Positions 33,192-40,984 of a stretch of DNA of 64,000 bases are shown one piece after another. Position numbers and translations under genes: made by a program. Below the pieces are notes generated by a model, which did not search any database, was not told the origin of the DNA, and saw only the letters and a program-made list of their open reading frames with translations. The stretch comes from Acidobacteriaceae bacterium (GTDB lineage Bacteria > Acidobacteriota > Terriglobia > Terriglobales > Acidobacteriaceae): assembly GCA_003134855.1 (NCBI GenBank), contig PLCS01000008.1, positions 372,001 to 436,000 on the forward strand. The letters are read 5' to 3'. Numbering within the stretch: position 1 is the stretch's first letter; each line of letters begins with the position of its first letter.

Positions 33192-34352
33192 ATGGAGCCG
33201 GAGATTCAGCCCCCACCGCCGGAAGCCCCGCCCGCCCCTGCAGACACAACCATCACGCCGGAAACCGTAGCCCCCACTATGAAGGCGAAGTTGCTTCGCG
33301 GCCTGCGCTGGACCTTTCTTGGCAGCCAGGGCCTGCGCGCCGGCTGGTCGGTGCTGATTTTTGTTATTTTGTTCCTTATTTTGGCCACTGGCGTGGGATA
33401 CGCGTTTGTCCATTTGCATCTCATGGGCAAGAAGAGCGGCTTCACGGCCTCCACGGCCTTCTTCGGAGAGTTGAGCGCCTTCCTGGCGCTGGCGGGAGCC
33501 GCCGCGTTTGTGGCCTTCATCGAGCGCCGCCGCAGCTTGCTGGCCTTCAATCTGACCGGCCCACGGTCCATTCCTCGCTTCTTCAGCGGCCTCCTGGCGG
33601 GCTTCCTGGCGCTCTCGGCGCTGGTGGGCGCGCTGATCTGCGGCGGCTGGATGCACTTCGGGCCGATTGCGCTCTCCGGCGCGGAGATCTTCAAGTACGG
33701 CGCGCTGTGGGCCGCGGCCTTCCTGCTGGTGGGCTGTGTCGAAGAGGGCATCTTTCGCGGCTATCTGCAATTCACCCTTACCCGTGGCATCAACTTCTGG
33801 TGGGCGCTCGGCATCGTCGCGGCCCTTTGCGCGGACTTATTGCTGAGGAGCAAGGGGAATGGCGTATGGGGCGTTTATATCATTGCCCTTCTGGGACTTT
33901 TTCCTTGCCTGATGCTGCAGGTAAGGAAGACGCCACGGAGTGGATTCTGGCAGGCAGCTTGGGTCACCTCGACGCTCTTCGGATACATCCACACCGGCAA
34001 CGGCGGCGAAAACTGGATTGGCATCTTTGCCGCGGCATTCATCGGCTTTGTCTTCTGCGTCAGCGTGCGAGTAACCGGCTCGGCCTGGTGGGCGATCGGC
34101 TGCCACGCGGCATGGGACTGGGCGGAGACCTACTTCTATGGCACTGCCGACAGCGGCCTGGTTGCGCCCGGCCACTATCTGACCGCCAGCCCCGCCGGGA
34201 ATCCATTCTGGAGCGGCGGCGCGGATGGTCCCGAAGGCAGCGTACTGGTGCTGGGCATCATTCTGCTACTGCTGGCCGCGCTGCTGCTGATCTACGGGCG
34301 CAAAAAGCCTGAGCTGCTGGCCGCGCAGAGTTTGGAGCGGGCCATTGGATAA
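33192..34352 (+). CDS. CPBP family intramembrane glutamic endopeptidase
   Basis: The protein is 386 residues with AAGGAGG upstream of the ATG at 33192. A cytoplasmic Pro-rich N-terminus precedes seven or more hydrophobic helices. The catalytic EExxxR motif is VEEGIFRGYLQ and further metal-site histidines lie in GYIHTGN and GCHAAWDW, as in CAAX/Rce1-like proteases. These act in membrane protein processing or bacteriocin immunity; the target is unknown. Confidence 0.9.
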   Translation: MEPEIQPPPPEAPPAPADTTITPETVAPTMKAKLLRGLRWTFLGSQGLRAGWSVLIFVILFLILATGVGYAFVHLHLMGKKSGFTASTAFFGELSAFLALAGAAAFVAFIERRRSLLAFNLTGPRSIPRFFSGLLAGFLALSALVGALICGGWMHFGPIALSGAEIFKYGALWAAAFLLVGCVEEGIFRGYLQFTLTRGINFWWALGIVAALCADLLLRSKGNGVWGVYIIALLGLFPCLMLQVRKTPRSGFWQAAWVTSTLFGYIHTGNGGENWIGIFAAAFIGFVFCVSVRVTGSAWWAIGCHAAWDWAETYFYGTADSGLVAPGHYLTASPAGNPFWSGGADGPEGSVLVLGIILLLLAALLLIYGRKKPELLAAQSLERAIG

Positions 34353-34396
34353 CCTCCAGTGAAGCTCGCACCGGCGTTTTCATTTACGGGAGAGTT

Positions 34397-34960
34397 ATGA
34401 AAAAGGCCCTAGGTTTCGTCCTTGCATTGTGCGGCCTGACCTGGGCTGGATGCGCTGTCTCGCAGCCAGCCTCTCGCCCTCCAATCCATCGAAGCACACT
34501 CCAGGTTCCAACAGAGATCCAGGGCTATCCCTGCGCCAAGGGCTACGCCTGGTTCTTTGACAATGGCCGCTTGAGCCGCTGCACGGTCACGCGGAAGATT
34601 CCCTTTGGCGAGGCGCGCATTCCCGCCGAATCGTACATCGCTCTCCATCCCGACGGCACTCCGAATCTCGTGCAGATGAGCCACGACGCGCCGGTTCTGG
34701 GCATGACTTGTATGGGAGGCAGTTGGCTGGGTCCGGGCGAAGGCGCGGTGGTAGCCTTCTATCCCAGCGGCAAGCTCAAGCAATGCTACCTGGCCGGAGA
34801 CCAGATGGTGCAGGGCGTTCCCTGCATGAGTGGCGGCTTCTTCGGCGATGGACGCGGCGGCGGCGCGCAGTTTCACGAGAACGGAAAGCTCAAATCCTGC
34901 AAGTTGACCAAGGATTTCGGCGCGTGGCACAAGGGTGATCGCTTCGTGCAAACGCCGTGA
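34397..34960 (+). CDS. Secreted or lipoprotein-like protein with four GxL repeats
   Basis: The protein is 187 residues. A signal peptide ends at LTWAGC; the cysteine fits a lipobox but tryptophan at -3 is atypical. The mature part carries four imperfect units of about 14 residues (WFFDNGRLSRC, ALHPDGTPNLV, AFYPSGKLKQC, QFHENGKLKSC), resembling YwqK/MORN-like antitoxin repeats. Conserved cysteines follow three of them. No partner gene is evident. The function is unknown. Confidence 0.7.
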   Translation: MKKALGFVLALCGLTWAGCAVSQPASRPPIHRSTLQVPTEIQGYPCAKGYAWFFDNGRLSRCTVTRKIPFGEARIPAESYIALHPDGTPNLVQMSHDAPVLGMTCMGGSWLGPGEGAVVAFYPSGKLKQCYLAGDQMVQGVPCMSGGFFGDGRGGGAQFHENGKLKSCKLTKDFGAWHKGDRFVQTP

Positions 34961-34975
34961 ATTACGCCAACTGAG

Positions 34976-35018
34976 ATTCGTGGATTCCCAGGTCCGGATC
35001 TTCGGACCTGGGCACCCT
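34976..35018. repeat. Dispersed hairpin element, copy 6
   Basis: In this orientation it reads TTCGTGGATTCCCAGGTCC - GGATCTTC - GGACCTGGGCACCC. Stem and both ends match the family. Confidence 0.9.
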
Positions 35019-35125
35019 CATCTTCTACTTGTCGGAGCTGGGCCGCCCGCCTGAATACTCCTGCCTTTCTCTGAACATACGGGCCACCCGCAAGAACTAG
35101 GTCCAGAGCCGGCTTTACCATAGAA

Positions 35126-35668
35126 TTAACGCGGAGCGCCAATCCCTTGTTCGTTGGAACTGCCCATGCTCTTGAGAATCTCGTCCAGCTGAGCATTGAT
35201 CGTGTCGAGTTTGTCCCGTTCAGTTCGCAGTTGCAGTTCGCTCTCATTTTCTATCGCCTGAGCTTGCTGCTCCGCGGCCGTCGATGCATCAAGTTCGGAT
35301 TTGAAGTGGACGATTTCATCCTGGATCATCTTCTGTTGCGCCGGATTCTCTTCGCTGCTTAGCGAATCGTCCAGCCGCTTAAACTCGGTTGCCTCATGCT
35401 GCCGGCGGTCTTGCGTGGCATCTAACTTCGCGCGTGCTTCGTCTAAACGGTCTGCCGCGTGCGTAACGACTGATTGCTGAGTTTGCAGACGAGAGAGCAA
35501 AATCTGGGCAGTTTGAATTCTTGCCAAAGAAAACCGTAACTCCTGACGAAGCTCGCGGACTTCCGTTAATAGAGCCTGCAGTGTCTGCGGGTCGTTTGGC
35601 GCCGCCTGGCCAAAAGCGGTTGCTGATAATCCAAAAACTGCGAGGACGAGAAATACTGTTCGACGCAT
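35126..35668 (-). CDS. Secreted coiled-coil protein
   Basis: The protein is 180 residues. The ATG at 35668 has AGGAGG upstream. A signal peptide (VFLVLAVFGLSATAFGQ) is followed by an almost continuous helical heptad pattern rich in Q, E, R and L, up to a short tail SNEQGIGAPR. There is no recognisable catalytic motif. It is probably a periplasmic structural or adaptor protein. Confidence 0.7.
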   Translation of the reverse strand: MRRTVFLVLAVFGLSATAFGQAAPNDPQTLQALLTEVRELRQELRFSLARIQTAQILLSRLQTQQSVVTHAADRLDEARAKLDATQDRRQHEATEFKRLDDSLSSEENPAQQKMIQDEIVHFKSELDASTAAEQQAQAIENESELQLRTERDKLDTINAQLDEILKSMGSSNEQGIGAPR

Positions 35669-35911
35669 TGGAAACCTCCTGACCTGAAATCTCCCGGCTG
35701 ACCCACTCCTGAAGCTACCTTGCTGCAATGGCGGGACCGGACCCCTTATTCACTGTTCTTTGGTACTTGTTATCCCTAGAATGATGAGGTCTGAGCTTCT
35801 TCCATCCGATCGGAAACCGATGGCTTCAGGACAAACCCGGTGCGCGAATTTGTGAACTGCAATCCATTGAAATAGATATTTTCGATCATGCCTGGTTTGT
35901 CTTGTTCCGGC

Positions 35912-36778
35912 TTACTTGCCGCGGCAGACACGAAAACCCTGGTCGGGGCCCTTGCCATTGGCGGCCAAGCTGCCCCGGAAGGCCGGCTCGGTGAAGGGGG
36001 CGTCGCCCATCCAACCGCCGCCCTTCCAAACCCGGCCAAAGCCGCTTTGACTTCCTTTGGGATCTTTTACATTCTTCTCCAATTCTCCGTGCCAGTCCCA
36101 GCACCATTCCCTTACATTGCCCGACATATCGTAGAGCCCCAACTCGTTGGGTTTCATGCTGCCGGCAGGTTTCGTTTGATTATGGTTTTGCTCTATGGCG
36201 GGCCAGTTCCAAAACCCGGTCAAGGGCTTATCTCCGGAGTTTCTCCAATACCAAGCCACTTCATCCACATCGTCGCTTCCGCTATAAGTGTAGCTCTTGC
36301 TCAACTGGCCTCCGCCTGCGGCATATTCCCACTCCGCTTCTGTCGGCAACCGGTATCCGTTCGCGCCTGCATTGATCGTTACCATCCATTTCATATAATC
36401 GAGATCGCCAAATTCCGGGTCCGGCTTATTGTTCGGATCTTTCTTATTCTTGTCGATGTTGTAATACGGCTTCAAGCCCTCTTTTATGCTCCTTTTGTTG
36501 CAGTACTCGACACTATCATACCAATTGACCGTTTCTACCGGCAAATGATCGCCTTTGAATTTTGAGGGATTGCTTCCCATAACTTCAACCCACTCTTTTT
36601 GAGTTACGTTGTATTTGCCAATATAAAAGCTGGATATGGTTACATCTTTTCCGTAGTAGTTGGATTTTGTGTTTTTGAACGTCCCGCCTTTAACCAATAC
36701 AAAGTTATCGGGCACTTCTCCCGAGCAAGCGATGGCAACAGCCATCATGATTGCCGTTAAACTGAACAGTTTTCTCAT
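35912..36778 (-). CDS. Formylglycine-generating-enzyme-like (SUMF1) secreted protein
   Basis: The protein is 288 residues. Start at 36778, with a signal peptide (KLFSLTAIMMAVAIACSG) that may be lipidated. The SUMF1/FGE fold follows: FVLVKGGTFKN at the start, YNVTQKEWVEVMG, PVETVNWYDSVEYCN, YRLPTEAEWEYAAGG, LYDMSGNVREWCWDW and FRVCRGK. The active-site cysteine pair of true FGE is not evident, so it may be a binding or structural member. It is AT-richer than its neighbours and lies just downstream of the GH11 gene, separated by a strong stem-loop. Confidence 0.85.
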   Translation of the reverse strand: MRKLFSLTAIMMAVAIACSGEVPDNFVLVKGGTFKNTKSNYYGKDVTISSFYIGKYNVTQKEWVEVMGSNPSKFKGDHLPVETVNWYDSVEYCNKRSIKEGLKPYYNIDKNKKDPNNKPDPEFGDLDYMKWMVTINAGANGYRLPTEAEWEYAAGGGQLSKSYTYSGSDDVDEVAWYWRNSGDKPLTGFWNWPAIEQNHNQTKPAGSMKPNELGLYDMSGNVREWCWDWHGELEKNVKDPKGSQSGFGRVWKGGGWMGDAPFTEPAFRGSLAANGKGPDQGFRVCRGK

Positions 36779-36840
36779 TGAATTGCCTCGTTCCACGATT
36801 ATCCAGATCAAAGTATCACAATCGTTTTTCGATATACAGA

Positions 36841-36878
36841 ACGCCGGGCCGGCGGCTGTGAGACCGCCGGCCCGGCGT
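36841..36878. terminator. Strong GC stem-loop between the GH11 and SUMF1 genes
   Basis: ACGCCGGGCCGGCGG pairs perfectly over 15 bases with CCGCCGGCCCGGCGT, with an 8-base loop. It lies just past the xylanase stop codon. No T-run of note, but the stem is long enough to attenuate or terminate. Confidence 0.7.
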
Positions 36879-36901
36879 TATCAAATGATTTGCAGGGGGT
36901 G

Positions 36902-37564
36902 TTACCACACGGTTGCGTTAATTCCCCCGCTCCTGCCGCCCCATGCCTCTGCCATGAAGATCAGTTCATTGGAACTGCCCAGATTCATTCCATGACTCTT
37001 CCATGCGTTATAGTGGTTGCCAAGGGTGACGGCGTGACTCGATCCGGTCGACGATCCGCCCCAGTTGCTCAAGTACTGGTTGAAAGTTGCCGTGCCTTGA
37101 ATGGAGGGCTGGTTGACCTGCTGATGCTCGTAGATGCCGTAGGTGTGCCCATCGCTGTTCACACTGCCCTTATACGATCCACTCACTATCGAACCGAATT
37201 CGCAGACGTAATATTCGACCAGCGGGTTTGTCGTCCACCCATAGACGGAAACATTGTTGTAGCCATTGGCATAGCCGACATTGTAGTTGACAGTCCTGGC
37301 TCCGCTGTACTGCCAGCCTTTACCGCCAACCACGTCATTGACGCCGGACCAGCTAACCTGGAAGTTGCCAGGATACGTTCCCGCGCCTGGAAACGTCATG
37401 TTTGCCGACCCGCCAGTGGAATACAGCGAATAGTAGTAGCCGTGATTCGTGCCCGTGCCATTGCCGTATACCGTTTGGGCGTTTGCCGCCATGGTTGCGT
37501 AACCCGCTACCGCAATGAGAGCGAAGAGGGCTACCAGTTGAATGCGTGACAAAACTAGCCTCAT
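36902..37564 (-). CDS. GH11 family endo-1,4-beta-xylanase
   Basis: The protein is 220 residues. The ATG at 37564 has AAGGGAG upstream. A signal peptide (LVALFALIAVAGYATMAANA) exports a single GH11 jelly-roll domain. Hallmarks are VSVYGWTTNPLVEYYV with the nucleophile glutamate, PSIQGTATFNQYLS, and NHYNAWKSHGMNLG. The acid/base region reads MAEAWGGRSGG, where the glutamate lies one residue earlier than in the usual MATEGYQSSG in an ungapped alignment. No carbohydrate-binding module is attached. Substrate would be xylan; whether activity is normal is unclear. Confidence 0.9.
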   Translation of the reverse strand: MRLVLSRIQLVALFALIAVAGYATMAANAQTVYGNGTGTNHGYYYSLYSTGGSANMTFPGAGTYPGNFQVSWSGVNDVVGGKGWQYSGARTVNYNVGYANGYNNVSVYGWTTNPLVEYYVCEFGSIVSGSYKGSVNSDGHTYGIYEHQQVNQPSIQGTATFNQYLSNWGGSSTGSSHAVTLGNHYNAWKSHGMNLGSSNELIFMAEAWGGRSGGINATVW

Positions 37565-37886
37565 TGAATCTCCCTTTCGTTTTTTGGTTGAAGACAGACG
37601 ATTCCCGCAGACGTCACCCACGGTCGTTCCGGGGACGGAAACCGGCCATCATGGGAAACAGGCAGACGGGTACAGATCGCAAAGCTACTCCGCCTATGGG
37701 GGATGACAAGATAAAACGAGGCGCGCGCAGAAACCGATTTCTGAACTGCACTCTGCCTGTGACGGACTTGAACGCTGTGCGAGTAAGCAAGGTTCAAGAT
37801 CAATGATCGTGGGTTGGACGAACATGATGGAAACTATAGTAATCTCCAAACCGCTGTCAAGAATAAAATGTTATATTACTAAAGTA

Positions 37887-38009
37887 TTTACTAAAACGAT
37901 TGAGTAGTGGAGTTAGTCATTTTTGTGATTGCTAAAAGGATTGAGCTACGGAGTTGGCCACTCCTGCGTTTACTAAAACGATTGAATATTGGAGTTCATC
38001 ACTCCAGAA
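37887..38009. repeat. Three 41-bp direct repeats
   Basis: The conserved core CTAAAACGATTGA (or CTAAAAGGATTGA) recurs at 37891, 37932 and 37973, exactly 41 bases apart. Each unit goes on with GGAGTTNNNCA and, in units 2 and 3, closes with CACTCC to form a small hairpin with GGAGT. No coding frame runs through it. It is upstream of the xylanase gene, about 320 bases from its start, and could be a protein-binding array. Confidence 0.85.
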
Positions 38010-38110
38010 GTGAAGCCTTCATCTTTTCCGCCTGTGTTTTTCCACAGTTTTGCCTGGTTTTCCACAGCTTTCGGTGAGTACTCCAGCCTTTACATGGCGC
38101 TGTGCGGCCG

Positions 38111-38161
38111 GATACTCCAGGTCACGATTCCGAGACCTGGAGTATTCGGAACCGCAGGTCC
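38111..38161. repeat. Divergent hairpin element, copy 7
   Basis: The sequence GATACTCCAGGTC - ACGATTCC - GAGACCTGGAGTATTC has the CCAGGTC / GACCTGG stem of the family, but its ends are altered (GGAACCGCAGGTCC in place of CCACGAACC). Confidence 0.6.
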
Positions 38162-38240
38162 TTCGACTACGTTTGTCGCCCAGCCACCCCAGCGAGCAAA
38201 AATCGCTCGTCTGGGACCCCGGCCACGCGCAAAACTCCGC

Positions 38241-39653
38241 TCAGGATGACAGAGCATTTGCGCGGCGCGCTTCGACATCGAAGATTGCTGGGTCGGGGTC
38301 TTTGAAGAAAGTTGCGTGGAGCGAGCGCACCGCTTCGTCGGCGTCGTCTTCGTCGATCATGAAGCTCATGTTGATTTCGCTGGCGCCCTGCGAGATCATC
38401 CGCACGTTGATGTGGCGGATGGCGGAGAAGACCTGGGCGGCCATGCCGCTTTGGCCGCGGATGTCGTCGCCGACCATGCAGATGAGCGCTTTGCGGCCCT
38501 CGTACTTCACATCCGCCAGTTGGCCGAGATCGGCGGCCAGGGCGGGCAGGTTGTCGTTGGAGTCGACGGTGAGCGAGACGCTGACCTCGCTGGTGGAAAC
38601 CATGTCCACCGCGCACTTGTGCTTGTCGAAGATGGTGAAGATCTCCTTCATGTAGCCGTGGGTCATCAACATGCGGCTGGCGACCACGTCGATGATGGAG
38701 AGCCTCTTTTTGACGGCGATGGATTTGAAGGGGCTGCGGCAGCGGGGCGCGAGCGAGGTGATGCGCGTGCCTTCGCAGGCGGCGTTGCGGCTGTTAAGGA
38801 CCAGCACGGGGATGTTCTTCTTGACGGCCGGCAGGATGGTAGCCGGGTGAAGGACCTTGGCGCCGAAGTAGGCCAGCTCGGCGGCCTCTTCAAAGCTGAT
38901 GATCTTGACGCGCAGGGCGTCGGGGCAGACGCGAGGGTCGGCGGTCATGATTCCGTCCACGTCAGTCCAGATTTCGATGGCCTCGGCTTCCAGCGCGCCG
39001 CCGATGAGTGCGCCTGTAAAATCTGACCCGCCTCGGCCCAGGGTGGTGGTGATGCCGGCTTCGTTGGCGGCGATGAAGCCGCCCATGACCGGAACCTGGC
39101 CTTGATTGATGAGCGGAAGCAGCTTTTCCGCGGCGCGTTTATCGATGAGGGCGTCCTGGGGGACGGCCTTCTGGAAGGTAGAGTCGGTGATGACGATCTC
39201 GCGCGCGTCGACGGCGATGGAGTTGATGCCCAACTCGGCGAAGGCGGCGGCGACAATGCGGCTGGAGATGCGCTCGCCGTAGCTGACGATGAGGTCGCTG
39301 ATGCGCGGCGTGAGTTCGAGGATTGCCGCGAGGCCGCGCAGGACTTCGTCGAGCGAATCGAATTTCTGGTCAATGAACTCGATCAGTTCGGTGGAGTTCG
39401 AGAGGAGCTGCGCGGCGGTTTCGCGATGGCGCTGGCGCAACTGCGCGCTGATCTCGAGGGCGGCGGCGCGGTCGCCTTTCTCGCTGGCAGCGGCGGCGCG
39501 TAGAAGCTGGTCGGTGACCTTGGCCATGGCGCTGACGACGACTACCGGCTGCTTGCCGAGGGCGACGCGCCCGGCGACGATGGCCGCGGTGCGCGTGATG
39601 GCCGCCGGGTCCTCGACCGAGGTGCCGCCAAACTTCATGACTACAAGGCTCAT
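38241..39653 (-). CDS. lysC: Aspartate kinase
   Basis: Aspartate kinase of 470 residues starts the aspartate family pathway. It opens with VMKFGGTSVED and has GRGGSDFTGAL and EIWTDVDGIMTADPR for nucleotide and aspartate binding. Two C-terminal ACT domains provide lysine or threonine feedback control (SIIDVVASRMLMTHG and ALICMVGDDIRGQ segments). It lies upstream of repeats and downstream of asd in the same direction. Together they supply aspartate semialdehyde for dapA. Confidence 0.95.
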   Translation of the reverse strand: MSLVVMKFGGTSVEDPAAITRTAAIVAGRVALGKQPVVVVSAMAKVTDQLLRAAAASEKGDRAAALEISAQLRQRHRETAAQLLSNSTELIEFIDQKFDSLDEVLRGLAAILELTPRISDLIVSYGERISSRIVAAAFAELGINSIAVDAREIVITDSTFQKAVPQDALIDKRAAEKLLPLINQGQVPVMGGFIAANEAGITTTLGRGGSDFTGALIGGALEAEAIEIWTDVDGIMTADPRVCPDALRVKIISFEEAAELAYFGAKVLHPATILPAVKKNIPVLVLNSRNAACEGTRITSLAPRCRSPFKSIAVKKRLSIIDVVASRMLMTHGYMKEIFTIFDKHKCAVDMVSTSEVSVSLTVDSNDNLPALAADLGQLADVKYEGRKALICMVGDDIRGQSGMAAQVFSAIRHINVRMISQGASEINMSFMIDEDDADEAVRSLHATFFKDPDPAIFDVEARRANALSS

Positions 39654-39669
39654 TTGAAAATTCCTATAA

Positions 39670-39697
39670 AAGCTGCTAGCTGCTAGCCTCTAGCTCC
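39670..39697. repeat. TAGC-rich repeat cluster, left block
   Basis: Units of AGCTGCTAGCTGCTAGCCTCTAGCT repeat in tandem, just upstream of lysC. Same class as 19531-19567. Confidence 0.65.
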
Positions 39698-39745
39698 GTT
39701 GATTGACAGCAAGCAGTCAGCCGTTGGACTCATCAATTTCAGTTC

Positions 39746-39780
39746 CCAGCTAGTAGCTAGTAGCTAGAGGCTAGCAGCTA
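39746..39780. repeat. TAGC-rich repeat cluster, right block
   Basis: The block CAGCTAGTAGCTAGTAGCTAGAGGCTAGCAGCTA repeats GTAGCTA, and its right end is part of the asd stop region. With the left block it forms an inverted arrangement across the gap between asd and lysC. Confidence 0.65.
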
Positions 39781-40827
39781 CGACAGTTTCCCCAGGCTGG
39801 CCAGCAGTTCGGCGTTGAGGATGGTGGCTCCGGCGGCGCCGCGAATGGTGTTGTGGGAGAGCACGGTGAACTTCCAGTCGAGCACGCCGCAAGGGCGCAG
39901 GCGGCCGACGGTGACGGCCATGCCGTTGCCGCGATTGCGGTCCAGGCGGGGCTGCGGGCGGTCGGGCTGCGGCGCCCACTGCACGGGCTGATCGGGCGCG
40001 GTGGGCAGGTCTTGACCGGCCAATGGGCGGAAGTCAGCCCAGGCGGCCAGAATCTCTTCGCGCGTGGCCGGCTTGCCGAGCTTGATGCTGACGCTGACCG
40101 TGTGGCCGTCGACGACCGGGACGCGATTGCAACTGGCGCTCATGCGCGCGCTGAGCGGCTTGACGGCATCGCCATCGAGTGTGCCCAGCAGCTTGAGCAT
40201 CTCTTCTTCCATCTTCTCTTCTTCATTGGGGATGTAAGGGACGACGTTGTCGAGAATGTCCATGGAGGCGACGCCGGGGTAGCCCGCGCCGCTGACCGCC
40301 TGCATGGAGGTGGCGAAGATCTGCTCGATGCCGAAACGGTCCTGGATGGGCTTGAGCGCCAGCACCGGGCCCATCACCGTGCAGTTGGAGTTGGTGACGA
40401 TGTAGCCGCCCGACTGCTTGCGCCAGGACTGCTCCTCGATCAGGTGGAGGTGATCGGCGTTCACTTCAGGCAGCACCAGGGGCACGTTGGGGGCCATGCG
40501 GAAGGCGCTGGAGTTGGAGACCACGGCGCAGCCGGCGGCGGCGAAGAGGGGCTCCAGCTCGCGGGCGTAGGCGGCGTCGATGGAGGCGAAGATAATTTTG
40601 GGAGCGCCCGCTGGCTCGGCCGGGGCGACGGTCATGCGGGCGATACGCTCGGGCAAGGGTGTGTCGAGACGCCACTTGGCGGCTTCGCCATACGGTTTTC
40701 CAGAAGAACGATCGCTGGCAGCTAGCCACGCGACCTCGAACCAGAGATGGTTTTCGAGCAGCTGGATGTAGCGTTGGCCGACCATGCCGGTGGCGCCGAG
40801 GATGCCGATAGGGAGTTTGTTTTTCAT
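39778..40827 (-). CDS. asd: Aspartate-semialdehyde dehydrogenase
   Basis: Asd reduces aspartyl phosphate to the semialdehyde. The 349-residue protein opens with the NADP-binding GILGATGMVGQRY and has the catalytic cysteine in VTNSNCTVMGP, a conserved histidine in VDGHTVSVS, and the closing GAAGATILNAELL. Its layout is that of the archaeal/fungal-type Asd rather than the E. coli type. lysC follows in the same direction, about 125 bases away, with TAGC repeats between them. Confidence 0.94.
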   Translation of the reverse strand: MKNKLPIGILGATGMVGQRYIQLLENHLWFEVAWLAASDRSSGKPYGEAAKWRLDTPLPERIARMTVAPAEPAGAPKIIFASIDAAYARELEPLFAAAGCAVVSNSSAFRMAPNVPLVLPEVNADHLHLIEEQSWRKQSGGYIVTNSNCTVMGPVLALKPIQDRFGIEQIFATSMQAVSGAGYPGVASMDILDNVVPYIPNEEEKMEEEMLKLLGTLDGDAVKPLSARMSASCNRVPVVDGHTVSVSIKLGKPATREEILAAWADFRPLAGQDLPTAPDQPVQWAPQPDRPQPRLDRNRGNGMAVTVGRLRPCGVLDWKFTVLSHNTIRGAAGATILNAELLASLGKLS

Positions 40828-40888
40828 AGCTTTCTACATATTAGTTTACAGGAGAACAGGCTCGGATTGTACGCGACTGGTTGGGGGT

Positions 40889-40968
40889 TCTCGGTTTCTC
40901 ACCTTGCGACAAAAACAAGAACGCCGCAAGAGCCTGCCTTGAGCATGGCCGAAGGGAGGATGCGCCCA
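40889..40968. repeat. Dispersed hairpin element, copy 8, with extended stem
   Basis: It reads TTCTCGGTTTCTCACCTTGCG - ACAAAAACAAGAAC - GCCGCAAG, then GAGGATGCGCCC. The loop is the reverse complement of the loop at 9086-9143 (GTTCTTGTTTTTG), so the two copies share ancestry although stems and ends have drifted. It lies between the asd start and the prenyltransferase gene end. Confidence 0.65.
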
Positions 40969-40984
40969 TAAGAAAGTTCAGGGC

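Larger units (their letters stand above)
37565..38240. other. Intergenic region with tandem repeats and hairpin elements
   Basis: I see no gene here. The part nearest the xylanase (37565-37800) is unremarkable. The region then becomes AT-rich and holds three 41-bp repeats, two GTTTTCCACAG motifs (38037-38047 and 38056-38067), an element-like hairpin at 38111-38161, and a second imperfect hairpin (AGCGAGC / GCTCG) at about 38186-38222 before lysC ends. Confidence 0.6.

Noticed and set aside
37887-38009. CRISPR-like array
   Set aside because: Repeats of 41 bases are directly contiguous with no unique spacers, and no cas genes are in the window.
38037-38067. Two TTTTCCACAG motifs that look like DnaA boxes
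   Set aside because: Only two copies, no dnaA or dnaN nearby and no AT-rich unwinding region with a 13-mer set. Not enough to call an origin.
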